This document shows positions 51,872 to 60,410 of a stretch of 64,000 nucleotides of DNA, in pieces; the first letter of the stretch is position 1; the number at the start of each line of letters is the position of its first letter. Source of the DNA: CAIXSC01 sp046349915 (lineage in GTDB: Bacteria; Planctomycetota; Planctomycetia; Pirellulales; Pirellulaceae); NCBI GenBank assembly GCA_046349915.1, contig JAXMBL010000009.1, forward strand, positions 248,001-312,000, read 5' to 3'. A program made the translations under genes and the position numbers. The notes under the pieces are model-generated. The model made no database searches. It was not told the DNA's origin and was given only the letters and a program-made list of their open reading frames with translations.

Positions 51872-52005
51872 GTACGACGGACTTCTAGTCCGTCGTACCA
51901 TCGTAGCCCGCTCACTTCGTGAGCGGTCAGCCGCGTTGCGGGCCGATTGCCGCATGGAAAACGCCTTGGTGCGGATCGGGTCGACGGACTAGAAGTCCGT
52001 CGTAC
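51872..52005. repeat. Two GACGGACT palindromes and a TAGCC-hairpin
   Basis: Palindrome GTACGACGGACT-TCT-AGTCCGTCGTAC (51872-51898), then GTAGC and hairpin CCGCTCAC-TTC-GTGAGCGG (51908-51926), TCAGCCGCG, and a second palindrome (51982-52005). These fill most of the gap between the DUF1549/1553 start and the lactonase-type stop. Confidence 0.87.
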
Positions 52006-52021
52006 AAATCAGCCAAACCCA

Positions 52022-53206
52022 TCAAGGCGCCACAAACTTCACGCACACCGGCTTACCGACTTCCACGGGCTGCCCGGTTGGCTTCAACGCTCCGGTGGCG
52101 GCATCGATCTTGAAGACCACCAACGAGTCGCCATCTTGATTGGCGACAATCGCGTAGCGACCTGTCGGATCAACACCGAAGTTGCGAGGAGTCTTCACAC
52201 CCGACCCCTGGTGACCCGCCGCGGTCAGTTTGCCAGTCGTCTCGTCAATCTGAAACACGGCAATCGTGTTGTGACCTCGATTCGAACCGTAAAGGAATCT
52301 CCCCGAGGGATGCACCTGCACCTCCGCGGTCGACGCCCCTTTACGTTCCGCCCCCTCGGGCACGGTCGAGATGGTCTGCAAGGCGGTCAGTGTGCCTCGA
52401 TCAGCATCGTAGGCGAACGCCGTCACGGTAAGCGCCATCTCGTTGATGACATAAGCGAACTTGCCATTGGGGTGGAACGCAAAGTGACGAGGCCCTGAAC
52501 CGGGATCGACAAGGCCCGCCGGCGGATCGTTGGCGGACAAAGTCCCCGCCGCCGGATCGAACTTGTAGACCAGTACTTTGTCGAGCCCCAGATCGGCGGC
52601 GAACGCGAAACGATTGCCCGCATCCAGATTGATCGAGTGTGCGTGAGGCGCGGATTGTCGTGACTTGTCGACACTCGAGCCGGTGTGCTGCACCACGCTC
52701 TTCGCAACCGCCAACGAACCATCCGACTCGATGGGCAACGAGGCGACGCTGCCACCCCCGTAGTTCGCGACCAGCACATTCTTACCCGCTCGATCCACCA
52801 CAACATGGCACGGACCCGCTCCGCCCGAAGCTTGCTTGTTGAGTGGCTTGAGGTCCCCGGTCGCGACATCAATGGCGAAAGCTCCAACGGCGCCTTGCTT
52901 CTTGCCTTGCGAGTCGATCATCTCCGTGACCGTATACAAGAACTTCTTCGAGGGATGAATCGCGACAAAGGAAGGATTCACCACCTCGCCCGCCAACACG
53001 GGCGTCGACAATTGTCCTGTCGCCAAATCCAACTCGGCGCGATATACCCCGCGACTTTTGGCGCTAGCGTAGGTCCCAATGTAGACTCGCAACTTCCCCG
53101 CCTCGTCGTCGGCCGACGCAAGGCCCGCGAAGAACATCGCCGACATCAACAAACCGACGAGGCCTATCCATCGGCAACTCCGCCACTCGGCGTTTCCATG
53201 TGTCAT
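52022..53206 (-). CDS. Lactonase family protein (seven-bladed propeller)
   Basis: 394-residue exported beta-propeller protein of the 6-phosphogluconolactonase (YbhE/Pgl-like) fold. The signal peptide reads WIGLVGLLMSAMFFAGLASA. Family blocks: VYIGTYASAKSRGVYRAELDLATGQL, VNPSFVAIHPSKKFLYTVTEM, GGAGPCHVVVDRAGKNVLVANYGGGSVASLPI, SAPHAHSINLDAGNRFAFAADLGLDKVLVYKFD and GPRHFAFHPNGKFAYVINEMALTVTAF. An export signal is common in planctomycete versions, which makes a cytoplasmic pentose-phosphate role doubtful. Start at 53206 has AGGGGG about seven bases upstream; 53236 would push the signal peptide inward. No operon partner. Confidence 0.92.
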   Translation of the reverse strand: MTHGNAEWRSCRWIGLVGLLMSAMFFAGLASADDEAGKLRVYIGTYASAKSRGVYRAELDLATGQLSTPVLAGEVVNPSFVAIHPSKKFLYTVTEMIDSQGKKQGAVGAFAIDVATGDLKPLNKQASGGAGPCHVVVDRAGKNVLVANYGGGSVASLPIESDGSLAVAKSVVQHTGSSVDKSRQSAPHAHSINLDAGNRFAFAADLGLDKVLVYKFDPAAGTLSANDPPAGLVDPGSGPRHFAFHPNGKFAYVINEMALTVTAFAYDADRGTLTALQTISTVPEGAERKGASTAEVQVHPSGRFLYGSNRGHNTIAVFQIDETTGKLTAAGHQGSGVKTPRNFGVDPTGRYAIVANQDGDSLVVFKIDAATGALKPTGQPVEVGKPVCVKFVAP

Positions 53207-53369
53207 TTTCAACCCCCTAGTGCTGTGAATCGTCACTATATTCTCTCCAAGATCAGATCATCAAAACTCAGCGCCATCACCAAAATCAACAGCCGTATCA
53301 AGCCACGTCAACTCAATCCCAATCCCAATCTCTTCCTAATCCTCTCCCAATCCCCTTCCGTGCCCTTCC

Positions 53370-53462
53370 GTGAAGTTCCGTGGCCGCTACTGAATGCGAT
53401 ATTGGTACGCGGTGCGGCTGATCATCTCGCGAAGCGAGATGGCTACTTTGCGAGATGGCTAC
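53370..53462 (-). repeat. TAGCC-hairpin repeat (minus orientation)
   Basis: Inverted copy of the repeat at 28439 and 31562. Hairpin CATCTCGC-GAA-GCGAGATG as written on the plus strand (53423-53441), with two TAGCCATCTCGC iterations on the minus strand. It begins one or two bases after the TAA stop of the serine hydrolase gene. Confidence 0.85.
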
Positions 53463-53463
53463 A

Positions 53464-54696
53464 TTAGCGAGCCGCTTCCACTGCCAGTCGCTGAAGTTCG
53501 CGGCGCATGTCCGAGGCGTCGCCGTTCTTCAGACCCACTCGCTGGATCAGCAGAATGACAAACAGCCCCTTCTGTGGATCGATCCAGCCTTGAGTGCCGA
53601 ACGCGCCGCCGTGTCCGTAGGCGCCCGCGGAGAGCATGCCTGTCACATCCTTCGGTTCGCGCACCACGGCCCAGCCATAGCCGAAACTCATGCCAGGCAC
53701 AAATCCACATTCCAAGGCGCCTGTCTGCACTTGAGTCATGGTGGCGACCGATTCGGGAGTGACAATCTTGGCGCCACCCAATTCTCCTCGCAGTAGCATC
53801 ATTTGATACAGTCGAGCGAGATCGCCGCCGGTTGAGTAGAGTCCACCGGCGGGAATCGGGTGCCGCGCCGACTGCGGCGGACCGATCAACACATTGGTCG
53901 GTTCGACCAACTGTCCATCCTTCACGTCGTACACCGCGGCAACTCGCGGCAGTCGGTCCGCGGGCGGATAGAAGAACGTATCCTTCATCCCCAGCGGCTG
54001 AAAGATGCGTCTCGCCATGAACGACTCGAACGGTTCCGCCGCCGCCACCTCGATGATCCGTCCCAAGGTATCGATGCCCGCGTTGCAATACGCCCATTTC
54101 GAACCGGGGTCGAAGTCGAGTGGTTGCTGAGAACTCAGCAGCACCGCTTCCGCCAACGACAAATGCCGACGGCCGTAGAGGTCGCTCGCACCGGGCGGAA
54201 AACCACCCGGCAAGCCCGACGTGTGAGTCAACAAATCGCGGACCGTGATCAGTCGCGCTGGTTTCTTCAGCGTCAGCATGCCATCTTGCTTGGACGCGAC
54301 TTGCATCTGCCCTTTAAATTCGGGCAAGTACTTTTCGACCGGATCGTCTACTTTGATCTTCCCTTCGTCCACTAGGATCATGATGCCCAGAGCGGTGATG
54401 GGCTTGGTCATCGAAGCGATGCGAAACAGCGTGTCGGGTCCCATGGGACGATTCTGGGAGATGTTCGCCATCCCGACCGCTTCAAAGCCGACAATCCCTC
54501 TCTCGTTGCCAACCACCGTGACTGCCCCCGATAGTTGGCGTTGATCGACGAAGGCTTGCATCCGAGCGCGAATGGCGGCCAGCTTTCCCGCGTCAAACTC
54601 GGCGGCGCCCGCGGCATGGCGCCCCACGTTCGCCAAAATGCATGTCGCCAACAAGATCGCCGTAACGGCGAACCTCACGAACGAAAAACGATTCAT
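53464..54696 (-). CDS. Beta-lactamase-fold serine hydrolase (class C type)
   Basis: 410 residues with a signal peptide (FVRFAVTAILLATCILANVGRHAAG). Serine beta-lactamase/DD-peptidase motifs: SxxK as SMTK in FRIASMTKPITALGIMIL, YxN as YCN in WAYCNAGIDTLGRIIE, and an HGG third motif in GAYGHGGAFGTQGWID. The DLLTHTSGLPGG block is also typical. This matches esterase-like family members (EstB/CubicO) more than true resistance enzymes. Substrate unknown. Monocistronic, with its stop abutting the hairpin repeat. Confidence 0.92.
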   Translation of the reverse strand: MNRFSFVRFAVTAILLATCILANVGRHAAGAAEFDAGKLAAIRARMQAFVDQRQLSGAVTVVGNERGIVGFEAVGMANISQNRPMGPDTLFRIASMTKPITALGIMILVDEGKIKVDDPVEKYLPEFKGQMQVASKQDGMLTLKKPARLITVRDLLTHTSGLPGGFPPGASDLYGRRHLSLAEAVLLSSQQPLDFDPGSKWAYCNAGIDTLGRIIEVAAAEPFESFMARRIFQPLGMKDTFFYPPADRLPRVAAVYDVKDGQLVEPTNVLIGPPQSARHPIPAGGLYSTGGDLARLYQMMLLRGELGGAKIVTPESVATMTQVQTGALECGFVPGMSFGYGWAVVREPKDVTGMLSAGAYGHGGAFGTQGWIDPQKGLFVILLIQRVGLKNGDASDMRRELQRLAVEAAR

Positions 54697-55206
54697 ATTC
54701 GGTTCACTCCCTCAGAGTATTCAATGGCAACCTACTCGCGGGTTGAGCGACGCGACTTTAACCACCCGCGCGGTATCCGCGCAGAGTAACCCACGGCCAA
54801 AGGCGAGAACAGTCCTCGCTCAAAGTACGACGGACTTCCAGTCCGTCGATTTCCTCATGTACGACGGACTTCTAGTCCGTCGATTCGCCGCGGCCGTCGC
54901 GGGCTGCCGTGCGACTCGTTCAGTACGCCACGGTTCGACGGACTGGAAGTCCGTCGTACGGGGGCTTTCTTTGTACGACGGACTTCCAGTCCGTCGCTCT
55001 GCGGCAATCGCTGCGCGACGCGGATGGGCTGACGGCGACGGGCGCTCGTTGGCCACGCGGCTGACCGCTCACGAAGTGAGCGGGCTACTATGTACGACGG
55101 ACTTCTAGCCCGTCGATTGGCCGCAATCGCTGCGCGACGCGGATAGGCTGACGACGACGGGCGCTCGTTGACCACGCGGCTGACCGCTCACGAAGTGAGC
55201 GGGCTA
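54697..55206. other. Repeat-packed intergenic region
   Basis: 510 nt between two minus-strand genes. Almost all of 54825-55206 is repeats (five GACGGACT palindromes, two hairpins, a 91-bp direct repeat). Open frames through it are repeat-encoded and not supported as genes. The left part (54697-54824) holds nothing recognisable apart from the upstream region of the serine hydrolase gene. Confidence 0.75.
54825..55115. repeat. Cluster of five GACGGACT palindromes
   Basis: Copies at 54825-54848, 54859-54882, 54936-54959, 54973-54996 and 55092-55115, in both orientations. The loop is TCC, TCT or GGA and the last copy has a degenerate right arm (AGCCCGTCG). This is the densest cluster of the family in the window. 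Confidence 0.87.
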
Positions 55207-55213
55207 CTATGTA
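55004..55213. repeat. 91-bp tandem direct repeat, offset 119 bp
   Basis: Unit one spans 55004-55094, unit two 55123-55213, beginning GCAATCGCTGCGCGACGCGGAT and ending GGGCTACTATGTA, with three mismatches. Each unit contains one hairpin CCGCTCAC-GAA-GTGAGCGG (55065-55083 and 55184-55202). The palindrome at 55092 bridges the two. The second unit contains the decarboxylase stop codon (TAG on the minus strand at 55207-55209). Confidence 0.87.
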
Positions 55214-56916
55214 GACCCCGCCGCCGCATGAGCCCGCCGCAGATTCTCCGTCAGCTCGTCGAGATGTTGGTCTTCGAGAAAAGGCGAGAGCAGATACGTT
55301 TTCAGCGAGGCCAATGGTTGACCGGCGGCGCCCTCGGCGGCCCGCTCGGTCCAGCCAGCGCCCGCGGCTTCACCCGTCCGAGCGACGTCTTGCGTGAGTT
55401 GGTAGATTCGTCGATTGAATTGATTGATTTGTCGCGAAAACTCGGACGCCGCGGGATCGTTCATTTCACGAGCCCACGCCTGCGCGACATCCATCCCTGC
55501 CGGATAAGCTCGATACAGGGTGACAGGCCCGCCGTTGGCCGAATTGATGACATGCACCCAAGGGAGGGACGCGAGTCGACGACGTAACGCTTGAGCTCGA
55601 GCCACCGCATGCCCCAACAACACCTGCATGCCTTCTCGGCCGAGTAGCGTCAGACTGGCCAGCGCCGCCAACACGCCGCCCGCGCCGCGAGTGGTCTCGA
55701 GTGTATACATTCCAGGATGGTGATGTCCCGCGTGGAACAGATATGGCATCGTCGCCACGTCGCGAGCCAACCGTTCGAAGAGCCGTCGATCACGGACCAG
55801 GAACATCGACGATACATAGGGTGCGAAGCCCGTCTTGTGAAAATCGACTCCTAGCGAGTCGGAGACGGCGAGCGCCGACACTCGTTGAGCGGATTCGGCC
55901 AGCGCCGCGCAGGTCTCGCGGTCAAACTCCCACGGATTCGTTTGGAAGTTGTAGTCGCGGAAGACCGACCAAGCCCAGCCGATCACCGCGTCGGCATGAA
56001 CATGCGGTACGTAGTCCAAGTGAAATTCGCGGACGAGTGAATCGCGAACTCGAACGACTTCCGCAAGATCGTCGAGTCCGAAGGCGTCGGTCGTTCCCAC
56101 GGTCGCCACGATGGCGGCGATGCGACGCCCCTGCTGGATCGCCTCGCGGGCACGCTGCCGCAATAACTCGATCTGCATCGCGTTGTCCGAGCCCGCCGGA
56201 ATGCTCCACACATGATTCTGTCCGATACCCAACCAGCCGGCCGCGGTCAGGCACGTATGATGAGCACGACGTGAGGCGAGCACGACGAGGGGGCGATCGA
56301 TCCCCGTTCGCATTGCATCGGGCACGGCAGTCTCCAACCCCAGCTTCACGCCATACAACATGGTGCCGGTGCCGCCGAACGTGAACAGCCCCGAGGCGAT
56401 CGTGGGATCATACCCCACAAGCGACGCGACCATCGCCGCCACTCTTCGCTCCGCATCGGAGCAACCGGCGCCTCGCCCATCACTTGACAAGTTGGGATTG
56501 AACAGCGCCGGCAACAACACGCCGGCCAGGCCCGCGGTTGATGGCTGCACATTAACGTTCACTTGATTGCGTGGATGTACTTCCAACGGCAAGCCACGCA
56601 TGCAGTCAAGCAACTCACCCAGCACTTGATCGAGAGGTTGCGAGCGATCTTCCAACCGAGCAGACTCGCACGAGCCGCTCGCCGGCGCCGCGCCCGAGTC
56701 ATCCAGTCGCGGGGCCGTTGTCTTCAGCGCCAACGCTCGCCGTAGCAACTCGGCCAACCTTTGAACAATCAACTCGTCGTGGATCGAATCCGCATCAGGG
56801 GAAGGAAAGTCGGCGCGGAGCTCGGCAAGCCGACTCAGATATCGCGGCCGTTCGCCGCCAGTCACGGAAGAAGCAGCTTGCTTGTTCCGAGCAAGCTCTG
56901 GGTGGGGCTCGGTCAT
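55207..56916 (-). CDS. PLP-dependent group II decarboxylase
   Basis: 569 residues. The PLP-binding Lys lies in GVDFHKTGFAPYVSSMFLVRD. Other group II blocks: FTFGGTGTMLYGVKLGLETA, VLASRRAHHTCLTAAGWLGIG, AAIVATVGTTDAFGLDDLAEVV and VPHVHADAVIGWAWS (with the Asp-Ala that contacts the pyridine N). Glutamate, aspartate and aromatic amino acid decarboxylases share this fold; the substrate is unclear. The start at 56916 overlaps the thiolase stop by four bases (ATGA), placing it at the end of the fadB-fadA operon, an unusual partner. The stop lies in a hairpin repeat, so the last residues (GST) may be repeat-derived. Confidence 0.87.
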   Translation of the reverse strand: MTEPHPELARNKQAASSVTGGERPRYLSRLAELRADFPSPDADSIHDELIVQRLAELLRRALALKTTAPRLDDSGAAPASGSCESARLEDRSQPLDQVLGELLDCMRGLPLEVHPRNQVNVNVQPSTAGLAGVLLPALFNPNLSSDGRGAGCSDAERRVAAMVASLVGYDPTIASGLFTFGGTGTMLYGVKLGLETAVPDAMRTGIDRPLVVLASRRAHHTCLTAAGWLGIGQNHVWSIPAGSDNAMQIELLRQRAREAIQQGRRIAAIVATVGTTDAFGLDDLAEVVRVRDSLVREFHLDYVPHVHADAVIGWAWSVFRDYNFQTNPWEFDRETCAALAESAQRVSALAVSDSLGVDFHKTGFAPYVSSMFLVRDRRLFERLARDVATMPYLFHAGHHHPGMYTLETTRGAGGVLAALASLTLLGREGMQVLLGHAVARAQALRRRLASLPWVHVINSANGGPVTLYRAYPAGMDVAQAWAREMNDPAASEFSRQINQFNRRIYQLTQDVARTGEAAGAGWTERAAEGAAGQPLASLKTYLLSPFLEDQHLDELTENLRRAHAAAGST

Positions 56917-58073
56917 GGCATTCGCTCGATGATGGTCGCCATCCCCTGCCCTAATCCGACGCACATGGTCGCCAAACCAAAAGTCGCATCACGATCTTGC
57001 AGCAGATGGACCAGCGTCGTGACGATGCGAGCGCCGCTGGCGCCCAAGGGGTGTCCTAGCGCGATGGCGCCTCCCCGTAAATTGGTCTTGGCGGGATCGA
57101 GTTGTAGATCGCGCAGACAGGCAATCGTCTGCACGGCGAACGCCTCGTTCATCTCGACAATGTCAATGTCTTGAAGCGTTAAGCCAGCTCGACGCAAAGC
57201 TAACTCCGTCGCGGGCACGGGCCCCAATCCCATGTTCGCGGGCGCCAAACCGACAACCGCCGTCGAGCGGATTCGGGCCAATGGCCGATATCCATGCGAC
57301 CGCGCTGTTTCCTCGGACATCACCAGCAAGGCCGCGGCGCCGTCGCTCAACGGAGAACTATTCCCGGCGGTCACGGTGCCGCCGTCCGGTTGGAAAGCGG
57401 GCGATAGCCCCGCCAATGCCTCGACGGTTGTCTCGGGTCGAATGGGAATGTCGCGAGTCACCGTCGTCGCTCGCCCTTGTTCATCGCGGCCTGGCATGGG
57501 GATGATCTCACGAGCAAACTCGCCGGCCGCAAAAGCCGACGCCGCTCGACGATGACTCTCACAGGCATACTCGTCTTGCTCGCGCCGAGAAATCCCACGT
57601 GACTTCGCCAGATACTCGGCGGTCACTCCCATCAGCAGCGCGGACTTCGACGTGTGTTGGAAGAGGCGTGGATTGATGTCGATTCCATGGCCCATGGGAA
57701 GATGGTGCATATGCTCCAACCCTCCCACGATTTGAATGTCCTCGGCGCGCGCCGCGATGGCATGAGCGGCTTGATTGAGCGATTGCAGTCCGCTGCCGCA
57801 CAACCGATTCACGGTGGTTCCACCCACTCGAGCCGGCAAGCCCGCGATCAGCGCGACGATGCGAGCAACGTTGATCCCCTGTTCGAGCGTCTGATTAGCG
57901 CAGCCCAACACCAAATCGTCGATCAAGCCTGGATCGATACCCGTGCGTGCGACGAGCGACTGCACGCAGGCCGCCGCCAAGTCGTCGCTGCGAGTATCCC
58001 GATAGACGCCTCTCTCCGCGTGCGAGCGCCCGATCGGCGTACGCACCGCATCCACAATCACTGCCGACCGCAT
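56913..58073 (-). CDS. fadA: Acetyl-CoA acyltransferase (thiolase)
   Basis: 386-residue 3-ketoacyl-CoA thiolase. The nucleophilic Cys is in VNRLCGSGLQSLNQAAHAI (about residue 90), the active-site His in AIALGHPLGASGARIVTTL, and the second catalytic Cys in MCVGLGQGMATIIERMP. It cleaves 3-ketoacyl-CoA to acetyl-CoA and a shortened acyl-CoA, the last step of beta-oxidation. Ten nt downstream of the FadB-like gene and overlapping the PLP-decarboxylase start (ATGA), so the three genes form one operon. Confidence 0.94.
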   Translation of the reverse strand: MRSAVIVDAVRTPIGRSHAERGVYRDTRSDDLAAACVQSLVARTGIDPGLIDDLVLGCANQTLEQGINVARIVALIAGLPARVGGTTVNRLCGSGLQSLNQAAHAIAARAEDIQIVGGLEHMHHLPMGHGIDINPRLFQHTSKSALLMGVTAEYLAKSRGISRREQDEYACESHRRAASAFAAGEFAREIIPMPGRDEQGRATTVTRDIPIRPETTVEALAGLSPAFQPDGGTVTAGNSSPLSDGAAALLVMSEETARSHGYRPLARIRSTAVVGLAPANMGLGPVPATELALRRAGLTLQDIDIVEMNEAFAVQTIACLRDLQLDPAKTNLRGGAIALGHPLGASGARIVTTLVHLLQDRDATFGLATMCVGLGQGMATIIERMP

Positions 58074-58083
58074 GAAGGCTCCA

Positions 58084-60249
58084 TCAAGTAGAAGGGGCGG
58101 CCGCCGCGGACAGCCCTAGCAAATCGTAGTAGCAACGTTGCGCCGCGACGAGTTCGCGGAGTAAACGCGGCGGGTCGAATCGAGTTCCCAACTCCCTGAG
58201 CGGCTCGCACCGATTCAGTAGCGTCTCGAGCCCCATGGTGTCCGCCCAGAACATCAGCCCGCCTCGAAAAGCGGGAAAACCCAGCCCATGAATGACGCCG
58301 AAATCGACCACCCGCGGATCATCCACGATGCGATCTTCAAGCGTCCGAGTTCCCTCCAACAACATGGGGAGCAACAATCGATCCAGGATTTGACCCCGAG
58401 TCAACGAACTTGACGTCGCTCGATAATGACCGATCACATCCATAATCGATGCGTCCGACTCGCGTTCCCCTTTGTCGGGCGAATAACGAAAGAAGCCTAC
58501 GCCGACTTTCTTCCCCATTCGGCCTGCCTTCATCATGGCTGGCAAAATGGGCGACGGCTTCACGCGGTCCGGAAACGCACTCCAAATCACGCGACCCGCG
58601 AACACCGCCGTATCGATTCCCACCATGTCATACAGTTCGATCGGCCCCACCGGCATCCCGAACTCGATCGCCGCCGCGTCGATTTCCTCAAGCTCCACCC
58701 CTTCGCTGAACAACTGGAGCGCTTCATTCAAATAAGGAAACAACAGCCGATTCACCAAAAACCCTGGGCCATCATTCACCACGATCGGCAGTTTGCCGAT
58801 TCGCTTCGCAAAGGCGATCGCGGCGGCCAACGTCGACTCGCTCGTCTTCTGCCCTCGTATCACTTCCACCAGCGGTAGAATTCGGACAGGATTGAAAAAG
58901 TGCATCCCGCAGAAGCGATCGGGACGCTGCAAACTCTCTTGCTGACGACTGATCGGAATCGTCGAGGTGTTGGAAGCGAGGATGGCGTCGGGCGCGACGA
59001 GTGGCTCGAGTTGAGCGAACAGTTGACGCTTCGCGTCGGCATTTTCAACGATCGCCTCAATGACCAGATCGCAGTCGGCCAGGTTTTCGAGTTTGTCGCT
59101 GGCCCGCAGACGCTGAGACAGCGATTGAGCTCGAGCCGGATCAGGCCCTTTCCGTTTGCGATCATACGCGGCTTGTTCGACGATCTGGCGAGCTCCTCGT
59201 TCCAACGCCTCGGCCGATGCATCGTGAACCGCGACCGGCAAATCGCGACGCAAGGCAATGCCCGCGATGCCCGCCCCCATCAATCCACTGCCAACCACGC
59301 CCAACCGCTCCACCGCGCGCGTCGGCTCTGTCTTCGCACCGCTCGCCTTCCTGTTCTGCTCCCGCAATAAATGCACGCTCAGTAAGGCTCTGTGAGTCGT
59401 CGAACCCCAATGGCTCGCCAGCCGCTCGGTCTCCAGCTCGCCCGCCTCGTCCTCGCCAACGCGACTCCCGGCGACCATCAATTCGAGCGCCATCTCGGGC
59501 GCCGGAATGTGCCCCTTCGTCACTCGCCGAATCTGGTCGCGAGCGGTCGCGGCGAGAAACTCGATTTCCTCGGCCGGCATCTCGACTCGCCCCGCCCAGG
59601 CCTGACGACGGCTCCGATAAACGGGGTTGGCTTGCTCGCGCCGAATCAGCTCGATCGCCGCACCGATCAGCCGTTCTGACGAGGCATGGTCGTCGGCCCA
59701 GCCGATCTTGACCGCCGTCTCCCACGTGATCGGCTCGCCGCCCGTGATCATTTCGACCGCCGGCCCCAAGCCAATCAGCCTTGGCAACCGCACGGTTCCT
59801 CCCCAGCCAGGAAACATCCCCAGTTTCACCTCGGGGCAACCGATAGTCGTTTGGGCGTTCTCCGCCACGACTCGCCGATCACACCAACTCGCCAACTCGG
59901 TCCCGCCTCCCAGACAGACCCCCTCGACCGCCGCGATGGTAGGGCAGGCGATTTTCGCAAGCTGGGTAAAAAGTTGTCGGCCGCGGCGGCAGGCGGCGGC
60001 GACTTCATCCCGAGTCGCCGTGGTCGCTCGTTTGGCCAGTTCGCGGACATCGGCGCCGGCCAGGAAAACGCCCGGTTTTCCCGAGCAAAGGATCAGACCG
60101 GCCAGGGGCTGGCGGGCGGCGATCTCCTGGAGCCGCGCTTCGAGCTCGTCGAGCACGGCTCGAGCCAAGACGTTCACCGACCGGTCCGGGTCGGAAAACG
60201 TCAGCACGGCGATGTCGGGCTCGGGGAAAGTGAGCGCCAAAACGGGCAT
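58084..60249 (-). CDS. fadB: FadB-type multifunctional enoyl-CoA hydratase/3-hydroxyacyl-CoA dehydrogenase
   Basis: 721-residue alpha subunit of the fatty-acid oxidation complex. N-terminal crotonase domain: SGKPGVFLAGADVREL (oxyanion-hole region), then the acidic catalytic residues in VCLGGGTELASWC and CPEVKLGMFPGWGG. Then the NAD-binding dehydrogenase domain, LGVVGSGLMGAGIAG, with catalytic blocks NTSTIPISRQ, CGMHFFNPVRILPLVEVIRG and GPGFLVNRLLFPYLNEALQ. The start at 60249 is set by AGGAGG seven bases upstream; a longer frame to 60510 adds 87 unrelated residues. First gene of the beta-oxidation operon, divergent from the large protein at 60411. Confidence 0.95.
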   Translation of the reverse strand: MPVLALTFPEPDIAVLTFSDPDRSVNVLARAVLDELEARLQEIAARQPLAGLILCSGKPGVFLAGADVRELAKRATTATRDEVAAACRRGRQLFTQLAKIACPTIAAVEGVCLGGGTELASWCDRRVVAENAQTTIGCPEVKLGMFPGWGGTVRLPRLIGLGPAVEMITGGEPITWETAVKIGWADDHASSERLIGAAIELIRREQANPVYRSRRQAWAGRVEMPAEEIEFLAATARDQIRRVTKGHIPAPEMALELMVAGSRVGEDEAGELETERLASHWGSTTHRALLSVHLLREQNRKASGAKTEPTRAVERLGVVGSGLMGAGIAGIALRRDLPVAVHDASAEALERGARQIVEQAAYDRKRKGPDPARAQSLSQRLRASDKLENLADCDLVIEAIVENADAKRQLFAQLEPLVAPDAILASNTSTIPISRQQESLQRPDRFCGMHFFNPVRILPLVEVIRGQKTSESTLAAAIAFAKRIGKLPIVVNDGPGFLVNRLLFPYLNEALQLFSEGVELEEIDAAAIEFGMPVGPIELYDMVGIDTAVFAGRVIWSAFPDRVKPSPILPAMMKAGRMGKKVGVGFFRYSPDKGERESDASIMDVIGHYRATSSSLTRGQILDRLLLPMLLEGTRTLEDRIVDDPRVVDFGVIHGLGFPAFRGGLMFWADTMGLETLLNRCEPLRELGTRFDPPRLLRELVAAQRCYYDLLGLSAAAAPST

Positions 60250-60410
60250 GGCGGCCCTCCTGGAGATCTCGCGGGAAGAAACGGGACGAACGAGCATGCT
60301 ACCGTTCTGTCTGGTTTGCGAGAAGCCGGTTCGGGCGACTCCTAGACCAGTCCGACCTCGCGCCCTAGACTGGACGTTTTGCGTACCTAGTGGTTGGAGA
60401 GCGACGGACA

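Noticed and set aside
54572..55108. 178-codon plus-strand frame through the repeat cluster
   Set aside because: Encoded mostly by repeat copies; translation repeats YDGLLVRR/YDGLPVRR, a typical artefact of the GACGGACT palindrome.
54825..55213. Possible CRISPR array
   Set aside because: Repeats are palindromes in mixed orientation with irregular spacing and the same elements are dispersed elsewhere; no cas genes are present.
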